Assembly (NCBI GenBank): GCA_001692895.1
Contig: KV748249.1
Coordinates: 124,001-188,000 of the forward strand
Source of the DNA: Cenococcum geophilum 1.58
Lineage: Eukaryota; Ascomycota; Dothideomycetes; Gloniales; Gloniaceae
DNA: 64,000 nucleotides
Direction of reading: 5' to 3'
Positions 36,113 to 47,850 of the stretch are shown here, piece by piece. Numbering within the stretch: position 1 is the stretch's first letter; each line of letters begins with the position of its first letter. Below the pieces are notes generated by a model that had not been told where the DNA came from, ran no database searches, and was given only the letters and a program-made list of their open reading frames with translations. The translations under genes and the position numbers were made by a program.

Positions 36113-36486
36113 TGATTGATATGGGTATTAGGGCTGCCCCAATGTATTAGTCGATTTAGTGTTCCGGAACTTTCTGGTAGGCTTCGCAGAGGAATTCAGG
36201 TTAATTATCAAGGAATTTCGATACGAGGCTTGGAGTATTTGTATTCGGATAATGAGAAGAATTCATAACTAGCGCTAAGATAGAGATCTAGAATTGTATA
36301 CTAAACTGAAAAGCAGTAGCTTAGATTATCGGAGATATTAGGCTCCAAATCTATTCCTGTAGCATTCCTGTACACTTCGCTGCTGCAATCAGCTCCCATG
36401 ACAGCGTATATACTTTTCGAATAATTTGGTTGAAAATTTTAATTTATATATATTAAATAGGTATAGGTCTATCAATAATTACCTTT
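36113..36486. other. Low-copy sequence upstream of the C2H2 pseudogene
   Basis: Not RIP-altered. No gene is recognised. It probably includes the 5' region of the zinc-finger pseudogene and the spacer to the tRNA relic. Confidence 0.4.
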
Positions 36487-36487
36487 A

Positions 36488-36611
36488 CGGCTTCATGGTC
36501 TAGTGTAAGCAACGCCCACGTCAATTCTTTATAAAAACTTTCTGAACTTCTTAGGGTATGATTCCTGCTTTGGGTGCAGGAGGCCCCGCGTTCGAATCGC
36601 GTAAGTGTCGT
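36488..36611 (+). tRNA. tRNA-Pro(UGG) pseudogene with an insertion in the D loop
   Basis: The 5' part GGCTTCATGGTCTAGTG (about 36,489-36,505) and the 3' part from GGTATGATTC (about 36,555) give the D arm, an anticodon arm CCTGC-TTTGGGT-GCAGG with anticodon TGG, and a T arm around GTTCGAAT, as in fungal tRNA-Pro. About 48 bp (36,506-36,553) sits between the D-loop halves, not at the usual intron position after base 37. The acceptor strands pair poorly (GGCTTCA against TAAGTGTC). It is therefore most likely a dead gene, or the tRNA-like head of a SINE. Confidence 0.6.
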
Positions 36612-37330
36612 AATAATCACTATCTAACTCTCGCTAAACTCTACAGGGTGGAGCCCGCAAGTAATTTTTATTTTTATTAATATGATATTTTAGTATAACG
36701 TGTTCGGTAGTTGCTAGCAAGTATAGCCACCTTAAAAACTTACCAAAAAACCCAAAAATCGTTTTTTTAATATCTTAACAACGGCTTAATAATAATTTAT
36801 AAAATTTTATAATTAAACTTATATTTATTTTAAGACCTATATTAAAGTTTTAATAATAAGAGCCGCTATTACTAAATACACTTAGCCGTATTTTTAAGGT
36901 TAATATCCTAAAATTATATTTGGAGTCTATATATTAAAGGGGCTGCGTTATAATTATAGGTATCGGAGGTCCGGGTTAGGCTTGGCATAACCTTAGGTTA
37001 TATACAACCCCCTAAAGTCCGCGATATATCGTCTAAATATTACCCCCCCCCTTTGGTTGTGGCCCCTACTTTTTGGACGCGTTTTTAAGGCCTAGGTTAG
37101 TACTGGGTTAGTATAGAGGGCCTTAGCGCGCCTTTAACCTTACCGTCGCCTTAATAATACATTTTCCAACCCTCTTCTGTCCTTGTGCCTGCGCTAGCTT
37201 ATATAAGGCTTCTAATTTTATATAAAAAGGCCTACTATGATTCTAATTGTATAATATAGAGCCCTCTTTTTCTTCTCCTTTAATATTTACGCGTTTGGTG
37301 ACTTTATTTACCCACGCTGCGCTTATACGT
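36612..37330. other. RIP-altered non-coding leader of the Crypton-like element
   Basis: AT-rich with a C-tract near 37,050. At about 36,745-36,800 it shares loosely ordered words (ACCAAAAA, TAATATCTTAACAAC, CTTAATAATA) with the foldback MITE arm at 3,350-3,410, so a diverged arm of that family may be present. No gene. Confidence 0.4.
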
Positions 37331-37334
37331 CTCC

Positions 37335-39250
37335 CCCTTACCTCTTACGGATATGGAGTCTTTTAGGAATCTTCTTACCCTATAGTCTATTTTACGGTTA
37401 AACGAAGCCCTCCTAGCCTCCTCCTTCTATACTCTCTAGAGCGAATTTAAGGCCTAGATAGTACGGCTATATAATATTTATAAGGCCTAGCGCTTAAAGG
37501 ATATAACGAGGGCGTATAAGCCGAAGTAGAAAGAGTGGGAAGACTAGTATATAAGACTGGAAGGTAATATAGACGGCGCCTAGGTAATAGAAGATAAGCT
37601 TTGCCTATTTTTAGAGTAGTAAGTTATTAACTAGGAATTATAGGCCGCTAGCTATTAAAAACGCAAGTTAAAATAGAAAGAGATGTAGAAAGATAGTGAG
37701 TGGGTAAAGAAGAGGTAGAAGACAGCTAAGGGAAAGGTAGCCGTAGCGGCAGCCGTAGCTATAAGGGAGGATGCCGTAGAGGAAGGAGAAATATAGGATA
37801 AGGAGGCCTTAGACGCTCTATTTAACGAGATAGTCTAATACTTAGTTATAAATAGCTATGTTTCCGCTATTACCGAGCTTTATACATAGTAATTAGAAGA
37901 TAAGGCCTTACAGCCGCTATAGGGGGCGAAGCTCTTAGTGGTACTAGATAGCGTCCGCTGCGATAAGGACCGGATTTAACGCGTTAACTTTATTAATTAA
38001 GGCCTATTTACAATTACTAGCGGCTATAACGTTAAAGGGCTTAAAAAGGCGATTACTTAGTACTAGGAGACGGGCTTTAAGATGCTGGGTTTAGTTAAGT
38101 CTTACCTTTAAACTACGGCTAAGCATTTATTAGGTTTATATTTGGTCTATATAGCTACCGTTTTCTAACCTATTCCTTAGGCTATACTACCGTTACTTAG
38201 GGTAAAAGTAAATAAGACGTTTAGCTTGCTAACCTTATCCTTATTAAACTAGAGAATAAAGGGCCTAAACTAGATAAGTTGGCGTTATATATAATTATAT
38301 TAATAATATAAGGGAAGCATAATTAATACGGTAAGGTTAAGTATATAGGCTATATATATAATACTAACCCTATCCTCTACCCTTTCCCTATAATAGCCTT
38401 TTACTTCTTTAACCGCTAGGGCAAAGATAGCGCTAAGAGCTTTTTATCCTTTTAGCAGCTAGAGGACTACTATAACCTATATGTCTTCCCTAGTAGCATT
38501 AAAGTACTATAATAGCCGTTAAGCTATTATATGCAGTTTAAATAGAATAAGAAGATGTTTTAGGGGGTAGAAATTTACTTAAAGAAGAAGACCTATAACG
38601 CCTATAAGTAGAGCGTCTAGTATACCGAGCTTAGCGGCGTTAAGGAGACCTAAATTAAATAGACCGGATGCTAGAATATAGACGCTATAACGGGAGCCTA
38701 CCTTAGCTATCTACCCCGTGCGTTTATATAGTCAATCGCCGGCTTCCTAAAGAAAGGAAAGGGCTACTTTCTCCCCCGCGTATAAGAGGTGCCGGAGGAG
38801 GCCCTTTACTTAAAGATATGGCCTAAGATTAATGTCTAGCTAAAATATATAGAGACCTACTACCTAAAGAGGGCTGATAATAAGGTTATATAGCTTAACC
38901 TTACGGGCTTAGGATTTCTACGCCTCCTTTACGCGCTTAAGGTAATCCTATTATAGGACTTAGTAATTCTATATAAGTAGTTCCCGCCCTACCCCCTATA
39001 GAAGGACTCCCTTTTTAGCTATAAGGAGTATTAAAGGTTTACTACGCAGGTAAAAAGCTCGCTAGCTAGCGTAGTTATGCTAGATAAGATAATAATATAA
39101 AAATACTGGCCCGCCTATAAGGCCGTAGCTAAGCTAAGATATAAGGCCGCAATCTTAGAGATAAAGGGGGTTTGATTACGCGTGTAGACGATTTTAGAAC
39201 GCCTTAGCGAGATGGAAAGGTTATTAGTATTATTCGCACCTATATAGATC
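37335..39250 (+). mobile_element. Crypton-like tyrosine-recombinase element, RIP-degraded
   Basis: A plus-strand frame beginning MESFRNLLTL, interrupted by many TAG/TAA codons, spans about 1.9 kb. Order of remains: a basic helical N-terminal part, RVNFIN and ITSGYN segments, then NPILYPFPIIAFYFFNR, a tract with SYLPRAFI and GFLKKGKGYFLPRV, PEEALYLKIWP, and FLRLLYALKVILL. The late motifs (lP.., yFlpR, P..L...iFP, LR.vlLQD) are those I associate with Crypton recombinases carrying the GCR1/Ndc10-like fold. No reverse transcriptase is present and no terminal repeats were found, both expected for Cryptons. Ends are not defined. Confidence 0.65.
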
Positions 39251-39496
39251 TAGTAAGGGAAGACGGGTATCTAGATAGGGCCTATAAAGTCTATACGTCC
39301 GTCTTTAAACGGCTTTATACCCTTACCTTTGCCTATACCTATACCCGTATTTATACCTACGTTTATTTCTAAATACGTTAATGGCTAGATTCTGTCTTTA
39401 GATAAACCCTCTTTTATATATCCGACCCCTACGAAGATACTAAGGGGTCCTTAACTATCTACTGCCGTAAAGCCTACTTAGCCGTTTACTATAACG

Positions 39497-39655
39497 TCTA
39501 CTATACCCCCGCAGCAGCTGCCGTAAGCTTTTACTATACCCCCGCCGCAGCTGCCGTAAGCTTCTACTATACTCCTGCCGCAGCTGCCGTAAGCTTTTAT
39601 TATACCCCCACCGCAGCTACCGTAAGCTTTTACTATACTCCTACTATAGCTACTA
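39497..39655 (+). repeat. 33-bp minisatellite, about five copies
   Basis: The unit contains TACTATACCCCCGCCGCAGC and TGCCGTAAGCTT. In the Crypton reading frame it encodes YYTPAAAAVSF repeats. Successive copies differ by transitions. It lies at the 3' end of the Crypton-like coding remnant. Confidence 0.8.
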
Positions 39656-40232
39656 ACATGCGGAACGTTGGTCCCCCAACGCAAATTTTGACCCAAGTGT
39701 AATAAGCCAATTAGTTAACCCAAAGCTTTAATTTAGAGCTTTATTATATAAACTTTAATTAATATATATAGAGATGAGGTTTTCCAGGGGGAGACCCCCT
39801 GGGACCCCCCTATATAGAGCTTTTGCTTAATTTAGAAGTAGTAGTAAGATTAAGGCGCCTTGGTTACTGCTAGGTAAGGATCTACTGCAGTGACCGAGGC
39901 GCCCTACTTGAGCCGGGCCTAAAGAATATATTGGTCACGAATATAGCACATATTTGGACTGCAGAGCTTTAATGCAGAGCCCTCTACGTAGGATATAATA
40001 TAGTAGATTGTGATTCCAATTTGAAGCTTTATATACTAAATATTTTTAATGCCTAATAACTATTAACCACGTCATTGCCCACCCAGTTCGGACGTACGAC
40101 GACACGATGGCTTAGCAACGACACAATAGCTTGGCGCCGAGTAATAGGAGGGAGGAGAGGGAGGGGAGGAGATTGGGGGTGGCTCGGCCACTGCAAGAAG
40201 GTCGTGATATTGGTGTGGTGTTGAACTTTAAA
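39656..40232. other. Spacer with a perfect-arm hairpin
   Basis: Around 39,855-39,913 GGCGCCTTGGTTACTGC pairs with GCAGTGACCGAGGCGCC. Another short palindrome (CCAGGGGGAGACCCCCTGG) is at about 39,784. No gene; RIP depletion is weak here. Confidence 0.5.
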
Positions 40233-41700
40233 AATCGTGTCCTGGGAGCTTAATCGACGACCCCTATATAAAACGTCAACAACGTTTAATTATAGAGCTT
40301 TAAACCGGCAGATCTCTTAGGAATGCCTATTACAAGCAGCTCCGAGTGCGAAATCTAGAATATTTAGTAGTGGTGTGAGTATGGGACAGGGTATATATTT
40401 GCGTTCCTAAATGTCGTCACATAACGCAATTTTTGGGTGACGAAAACTAGCTGTTGATGTTACTCGACTGACACCTACCGGAGGTTCCTCCGTCCTTCCT
40501 GTCTTCTCTCTCGCCCGTCTCCTCGTCCGATGCTATCCATATCGCCACGTCAACTAATAGATCCCTTAGTGGGGACTAAGGAGTATTGGAGCACCTCTAG
40601 CTCTTATAAGGAAGAAAAAAAGAAGAGAGGAAGGTATAAAGGAGGGAGTATTTATAGACGGGAGGAGGCCTGCAAGCATAGGAGATTAGGCAGCCATAAT
40701 ATAGCCATTGACGTTGCTCGACTGACACCTACCGGAGGCTCCTCCGTCCTTCCTGTCTTCTCTCTCGCCCGTCTCCTCGTCCGATGCTGTCCATATCGCC
40801 ACGTCAACCAATAGGTCCCTTAGTGGGGACTAAGGAGGAGTATTAGAGCACCGCTAGCTCTTGTGAGGAAGAAGAAAGGAAGAGAGGAAGGTGTAGAAGG
40901 AGTATTTATAGACGGGAGGAGGCCCTGCAAGCACGTGATTTGGTAAGTACTAATAGCACGAGATTCTTGTACAAGATGGGCTTGATTGCTTACCAAAATA
41001 TAGGGTGTCTCTGTCACTGCAGTGGCTACTGCAGTGGTAGAGACGCCTTAAATATTTGATGTAACCGACTACTGAGGCTGTCGATGAGTGGAAGGTAGGC
41101 TACCGATGTGGTGCGAACGATGTAGTTGTTGATATCGTTTATGGCCTGTTTTTGCTTCTAGTGTACGCGTAGATCGTCCTTGTATTCGGCGTAGAGCTGG
41201 TTGTAGGTAGTGAGCTGGTTTGGGTCTAGCTTTGCTATCAATGTAGCCGTGGGTAGTATGTCCCTTGGTGTAGGCCGACTTGGTAGTTCTAGCTTTGGAA
41301 GATTTGGAAGATCGTCTTTCTTCTTAGATGGGTTGATATACTACTATACCTCGTTAGTTTTGGCTGTGTCTTAGATAATAAAGAACCATTGAATCTAATC
41401 GGATGGCTTGTCAAGGATGAGGTTGATTTTTAATTCGGTAGGGGTCGTCATTTTTAGAATTTGATAGGTCAGGAAGGGTCCAGGTTAGGGTCCAGCTAGC
41501 GTCTTGGCAGAACCTTATTTGGACGTTGATTTGATTCGTCAGTTTAGATCACCAAAATCCAAAATTTTGTCACGGGGAGCGCGATTGATGACCCCTACTG
41601 ACAGCTCTAACCACGTCTAATTTTTAATTTATAAATTGGCAGATCTATAGGTAACAGTTATTGCAAGCAGCTCTAGGTGCGGTATATATAAAATCTTAAC
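40233..41700 (-). mobile_element. Ty1/Copia fragment with gag remnant between repeat ends
   Basis: On the minus strand from 41,447 a frame starts MTTPTELKINLILDKP and continues NEV..YINPSKKKDDL, LDPNQLTTYNQLYAEYKDDL and INDINNYIVRTTSVAYL, ending near 41,030. This matches the fungal Copia gag pattern (x-LD..QL..YN.LY..Y, AI.DIN.YIV.TT). Two similar segments of about 130 bp, at 40,233-40,365 and 41,565-41,700 (shared words GACCCCTA, GGCAGATCT, AGCAGCTC), may be LTR remains. No RT or integrase lies between them; the interval instead holds a 254-bp tandem duplication, so the element is a deletion derivative. Confidence 0.6.
40454..40940. repeat. Tandem duplication of about 254 bp
   Basis: The first copy starts at about 40,454 (TTGATGTTACTCGACTG) and the second at 40,708 (TTGACGTTGCTCGACTG). 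Both run through TCCTTCCTGTCTTCTCTCTC and GACGGGAGGAGGCC. Copies differ by single-base transitions and small indels. It lies inside the Copia-like fragment. Confidence 0.85.
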
Positions 41701-42109
41701 TATAGGGTAGAGAAGTCGTGGCTGCTAATATGCGGTCCCAAGTAGCATATATTCTCGGAGGTCACGTGACTCCTTATATAAGCGACATTTCCGCCCTTTA
41801 AAAAAAACTTGAAAAATTCTAAAAATTGATTAACGCTATAGATAGCAGCAATATTGATCCGGCAAGACTGCCAATTCTCCCTGTATACCATTATATGTAT
41901 ATCTAACAGCTCCAGAAGCGGTAAGAAGGTAGGACGGATAGGGGGGTTAAAATTTAGAAAATTGTATTTCGCGGTTAAGCTGTTCAAAAATTAGGAAACT
42001 AAGACGAATGCCGCATTCTCCGCTTACCTCCGAGCCAGTATATAATTTCCTATTTAGGAAAAGTCGTTTATAAGTAGTTGCTACTGCCTCCGTACAAAAT
42101 CTTCTTATT

Positions 42110-45100
42110 GTGCCTCTTTGGTCTTACTTGTAGATAACTGAAATTGTTCCATATTAAACCCACGTTTAAATATAAGCCCTAAAAGCTTCTTAACTCGTAA
42201 GATTGCTACATAGGTTAGCCCAGCTATCTTATCCTTTTCCTTAACATCTAGAACCACCTGGTTAAGTATTAAGCCCTAGCTTTTATATACGGTAAGAGCA
42301 AAAGCCAGAGTAATTAGAAATTAACGCCGTAAGTAAGAGCCTCTTATACCCTCCTACTTACGAAGCACGGAAAATATAGGGATGACTTTCTTACTATCCT
42401 GCCGAGTGAATAGGGCAGGTCCGTTGTACCCATTTACCGTAATTAGTAGTGACTAAGGCTAATCCTTTTTAATATCCGCGTGTCCCTTCTATACAATATC
42501 TTTAACTGTACCAGTAGTACCGTTTACTAAGCCCAGTTTAACCCAGATATTCTATATTAGCATTACTTTCGCGCCAATACATAGGGCTAGATTCTCTATA
42601 GTATCGCACTAATTAGGAGTAACTTTCCGCGCACCTACACCAGTGTTAACTAACTTAATAACCACCACTAGCTGTAAAAGGTCGCGAAGCCGAATAGTGT
42701 TATACTTACCTATAGCAGCGCGCGTACCATATAGCCGAATTATATTATTAAAGCTCGCAACCTTATCGGTGGATAGGCCCTGCTTATATCTAGTTAAAAG
42801 AAGCTTCTAGGTTAAATCACTTACAGAATTACTACGTAGCTCCGTAAGGGCTGTCCTAAATGCAAAGCTCTTAGTGTTATTACCGCCCTACCGCATAACT
42901 TGATCTAGGATAGCTATTCGGTTAATTGCCTTATAGGCTCCTTTTCCATAGCTAGCGAGCTCTAACGGCCTAGCGGGTAGATTGCTGTATAAGGCCGCCT
43001 AACCTACAGGGGGAAGCTGATGGAAATTGCCTACTAGCAAGATATTTAAGCCTCTGAAGTAGTTGTTGTTACGTATAGGGTAGATCTAACGGAGGCGGCG
43101 ATCGATCTAGGCCAGATATACTTGCCCGATTATAGATTTCTCGTTAAGGACGAGATAGTAAATATCCTTAAAAGCTTACTATAGAGGCGTAAGACTAGCA
43201 GCAGGCAATTCCTTAAATAGGCGATTTACTGGCAACCTTAATAGATCGTATATAGTTCTGCCGTTAATATTAAAGGCAGCTACCCTAGTAGGGGCTGCTT
43301 AAGCTAATAGCATTAGCTTGCTATTAGCCCTTACTATATTATAGAGCGTAGTAGAGAGGACAGCAATAAGATATAATTTGCCGGTTCCTACCTTTCTATT
43401 AATATTAATCCGCAGTAGGGGGGGGCTAAGGCCCGCTTGGATCTGCCTATAGTAATTAACTATAATATTATAGATATAACGCTAACCTAGTTATAAGGAG
43501 GACGGAGTTACTATTTAGGATAAGCGGCTCTATGGTAGAGGCTATAGCCGTACTTCCTACTAATAAGTCCTCTTATTAAGCTGCGGGTATATACCCCAAT
43601 ACGTACTCTAGTTGTAGTTATAATTAAGCTCCCTATCACTAAGCCTGTTAGAATCCTTAATTTTAACTCCGTTGGTATTTTAAACGCGGGCATGCAGGGC
43701 CTTAAAGGACTAGTATAGCTCTAAGTCGTCTACAAAACCGCCATTAAACTTATTAATATTATTAGTAGTTTCGCGGCCTTCCTCTAGTTTCCAATTGTAG
43801 AAGTAGTTAGGTAGGTGCTAATAAGAGTTAACGTAAGCCTAATAGGAAGCTATATAATTAGGGGCCCCAAATCCATTAGTATAAGTAGCCACTTTCTTAT
43901 ACTCCCTCCACGGGTAATGAAGAATAAGCTTTATATAGCAGAACTTAGGATACTGCGGATAGAAACAATTGCCGTTATATCGCGGAAAGTATAATATAAC
44001 TTAAGGCCTTACTCTTAGCCGACGCTTATAAGTAGAGTAATTAAAATAGAGTAGAAAATTAAGGAAAGTAACGTCCTCTACCCTATCTAGGCGGCGCTTA
44101 TATTTCTTATAGTTAGACAGTCCGTACCCTCTTAGTTGCCTATTATTAAGCTTATATATGGCGCTTTAATTATCCTCCTAGTGGTAGTTTAAAGTTACTA
44201 CATTCCTAGAGCCTTTGTAAAGGGGAATATTAAGAAGTAAATAGTATACCTCCTATACTAACCAATCGCGTTTAGCAATAAGCTTATTTATAAACCTAGC
44301 TACGACCGAACTAAAGGTATAAAGGCTATTAGTATGCGGCTATACTAATTGGAGTAACTCCTAGTAGGAAGTTAACTTCTTCTCTTCCTTGCTGCAATAT
44401 TTGCCTATATAGTTAACTATTACTAATATACTCGTAGCAGGTAACGTATTAATATTCGCTATCCACACTAATATTATAGCTGCATTGTAACCATTAAGAA
44501 GCTTATTATTACGCTATAGACAGAACGTTTAGTAATATAGATTTTAATCCTTTAATATAGCGGCCTTATTATAGAGAGAGCGTGGAAAATAGAAGCAGCA
44601 CTCCTTTACTCTAGTAGAGCCTTTCTTTAATCTTAAGCAGTAAGATTTAGTATAATTACGGTGCTATTAAAATCGATTAAGGCAGGCAGTAAGAAGCTTA
44701 CTAGTATTAAGCTGTTCTTTATAGCTAAGAGCAGAAGAATATTAGAGATCGGGAGGCTTAGATTAATTAGGATTAATTATAGATATAAAAGTAGCCCAGT
44801 ACTTAGTAAAAGCCGCCCTTAAGTTACTAGCTAACGGATCTGGCCTTAGGGCTGTTAAACTCTATAAGAAGCCATATATATAGCCGCTACCTTATACCTA
44901 CCACTCATATTAAGACCAAAAGTTAGTACTATTAAATAGGCCTATAAGTATATGCTTCCTAAACAGATTAAAGCGGCGATGTAGCCAGTAAGCAGCAATA
45001 TATAGATTATTATTAAGATTTTAAGAAGCAATCCGGTAGCGCTAAGCCTTATTAATAGCCTTATATTTATTAAATAGAGGCATATAAGAGTGTAGATTAT

Positions 45101-46830
45101 GCTAATATAGATTAGTAGCGCTAAGTATAAAGAATAGAGACCCGCTCTTAATATTCTTAGCATAAGCCGTAAGCTCATTTCTCTTCTACCTCCAGTAAGG
45201 TCTAGTGCCCTTAAGGTTCCATATATACCGTATAATCTTATTTAGCAACTAGCTACCCCTATTACTATTTATAAGATTACTAAGCTTATCTAAAGATAGA
45301 CTATTTTTATCTAATCGGCCGCAAAGGAAGCGGGTGGCGTTAAGGGCTTGCTCTCTTATAATCCGATTAAACACGTAGTAGTGAAATAAGGGGTGGCGGC
45401 CAAACCGACCGTCCTAATACTTAAGCATATACTTGGCGTACGCAGCTAGGGTAACCGTACGGCTTCGTGGTATATTAAAATTGGCTTTACTATAAGGAAA
45501 TAGAGTAGGAAAGGCGCCGCGCATAATAAAGCTAGCTGATCGCTTAGAGAGAGGTGTTTATTGCATAGTGGAAACCTCTAGGCCCGCTTGTAGGTCTTGT
45601 TAGTGTTAAACCTCGCGACCTAAAAGCTCTAATTCATTAAGGTTAGGTACTAAATTAGGAACTAAAGTATCCAGTACGTCGTCATTAAATTCACCGTCCA
45701 GTATATTACTGCCAAGCTCGGTAGGCAGAGGATCAATAGCAGGAGGACGTTGCATAGGAGCAGTAGGGTAAGCCGTTAGGCCACTAGAATTAGACTCTAA
45801 CTCATTAATATAAGGTAGCTGATCTAATATAGAGCCATTTTCGGGTAAGCTAGTAAGCCGAGTGCTATATATTTTAACGTTGCGATAATTAGAATGATTG
45901 GCCTTTAGAAGGTAAAGCCACTATACTATAGTAGAGCGCCTTATAGTATACTACTTGGTGAACCACCGACCTAGGTATTCGCCACCCTCTACTGCTATAG
46001 GCCTCACGACCAGTATATCGAGTTCAGTAGGTAGCCATGGTAGCTGCCTCTAAGTCTTTAGTATGTTCTGGCCAAAGCAGCAAACGTAGCCAGTATAGCG
46101 ATGTTGCTGGCCGCGTACACGCACGACTTGCAGATGAACGTATACGCGCGCAATCAGAAGCTCCTCCACCGCGGTAAGTATAGGTAGGAAGCTAGGAACA
46201 GGCCCCGGATTAAGCCCGTTGCTTTCACCAAACAGGGGAGGAAGGGTTAGATATTTAAGGCTATTAGCGTCCTTAATGTAGGCTTTACATACACCTATAT
46301 TATCACCCTTTATAGCTAGGCCTATTTAGAACCACCGCTCCTTATAACAACTGCACGTCTCCATACATTTAGCCTATAGTATACTCCTAAACTTCTTAAT
46401 TCGCTCCCAATTAACAGCTAAAACGGGTAGTGATATAGCCGTAGTCGGAGCTTGCCGCGAGAAAGGTGGTATTAGTAGTAGGGTAGGTATTAGCGGTAGA
46501 GTAGGCATAGGAGCTAGTTCCAGCAAGGACGTATTTAGGCTATCTGGGGTGCTTCTTCTACTGCACGGAGCTTCATCTGTAGTATATAGCGGAGGAGTAG
46601 GCAAGTAAGCTTTACCCCGCCAATTAAGAATGCGATACTCCCATTATATTACCCTAATTATCTTCCGCCGTTAAGCTATTTCAGGGGTATCTTAACTATT
46701 CTGGCCACAAGGTAAGAAGACGTCCTCAATATCAGTTTTAGGTAAAGCATTTCACTAGCGCTTTATAGGACGAGTCTTAGTAAAACCAAGCTCTGCTTTC
46801 CGCCTATTTAAATCATATTTAGAGCCCTAG
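42110..46830 (-). mobile_element. Helitron with Rep-helicase coding remnant, RIP-degraded
   Basis: Minus strand, reading downward: a segment with LNPGPVPSFLPILTAVEELL and RGQQHRYTGYV (46.3-46.0 kb, the conserved N-terminal domain of fungal Helitron helicases); a Helitron_like_N region with MRGAFPTLFPYSKANFNIP, LKY.DGRFGRHPLFHYYVFN and SATNLYWHNL (45.6-44.9 kb); HLPNYFYNWKLE near 43.8 kb; then a PIF1-type helicase (43.2-42.1 kb) with GLNILLVGNFHQLPPVG (motif D changed to N) and FALTVYKS.GLILNQVVLDV, ending GLTYVAILRVKKL. Stops replace Gln codons throughout. The terminal TC/CTRR ends and 3' hairpin were not located, so the borders are only those of the coding remnant. Confidence 0.85.
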
Positions 46831-46849
46831 GAAAGTAAGTAAAAGTAGA

Positions 46850-47740
46850 AGAAATATATAGGGAAAACACGCCTTTAACCGACACAATTAACATTACTTT
46901 AAAAGCTTAGTAGATAGGCCGTTTTTAATAAAATTAATACGGGGTTGTATTAAACAGCACTTGCTACACTTAATTAGAGCAGGTTCTACTATAGTTAAGA
47001 CGCGTATAGTAGTATTGATAGAGATGTTAACAAAAAGGTTGATTTGTTAATAGTGAGATCTTAAATATTTTAATGTTCGTCACGTGTATTCTGCAGGTAG
47101 ATACCGCCCGCGGTTTTTTTTTGGACCAATTAAAAGCCGGCTTGGCAAGGGTTTGAAATCCAGGACCCGAAAATATAAACCACTCGTACCTCAGGTCAAT
47201 AAGCTAACACTTAACCTTTCCTATTTATTCTTAACCTATAGGCGCCGCTAAGGAAATATAAGATACTTTGGGGTGGTAATTTGGTGTTCCGGCTCTAGGC
47301 TGTTACGGCACCGTAACGGATCTAGTTAGGGGGCTCGCTTGAGCCTTGGCATATGTATATAGACGTGTCCTTTTCCACCTTCCGCTCCTTATCTTGATAT
47401 CCGGGTCTATAGACTACCAATTATACAGGCTTGCATACGTTCTTTACGGCGCTCGTGCCTTGATTGACTGAGTCGCTGTGATATAGGCTAAGTAGACTTT
47501 AGGGCTAGTAGGTGGGCCGTTAATTAAAGCTCTTAATTACTGCTAGGGGGCACGCTAGCGGGTTAACGGTGAGGCTATATTTTATAGCCGTCGCCGTAAA
47601 ATAATTAAGGATATAAGATGGCGCGTAGAAGATGGTACGGCAAAAGATAAGAGATAGGCTATTAACTAGCTGGAACAGCTACGGGGCCGGTATTCTTTAG
47701 ATTGGCTTTATAAGAATATCTAAATAGTTATTTTACTATA
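46850..47740. other. Non-coding right side of the transposon island
   Basis: Mixed RIP-altered and normal sequence. At about 47,302 TGTTACGGCACCGTAACGG looks like the start of an LTR of the TGTTACGG type used by both Gypsy elements, but no partner was found. The 5' end of the Helitron should lie here. No gene. Confidence 0.4.
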
Positions 47741-47741
47741 G

Positions 47742-47850
47742 TAACTAAGACGCCTTAATATAGGACTATAGTAACCGTAGTGCAGTCCTATATTAAGACG
47801 TCTCGGTTACTAGAGTATAGTCCTACATTAAGGCGTCTTAGTTACTGCAG
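47742..47850. repeat. Triplicated hairpin motif
   Basis: Three copies of a phrase like GTAACTAAGACGCCTTAATA occur in alternating orientation (47,742-47,768; inverted at 47,784-47,811; again inverted at 47,820-47,849). Related copies sit at about 39,855 and 41,005-41,053. Confidence 0.7.

Noticed and set aside
36745-36950. Second copy of the foldback MITE
   Set aside because: Only short words match the arm at 3.35-3.41 kb and no opposing arm was found.
42000-45178. Hydrophobic minus-strand frames such as 43,511-43,693 and 44,942-45,178
   Set aside because: They lie in frames other than the Helitron protein and reflect Leu/Ile-rich translation of TA-rich DNA.
47302-47400. Possible solo LTR starting TGTTACGG
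   Set aside because: Only the first bases match the LTR starts seen elsewhere in the window; no end or target duplication was found.
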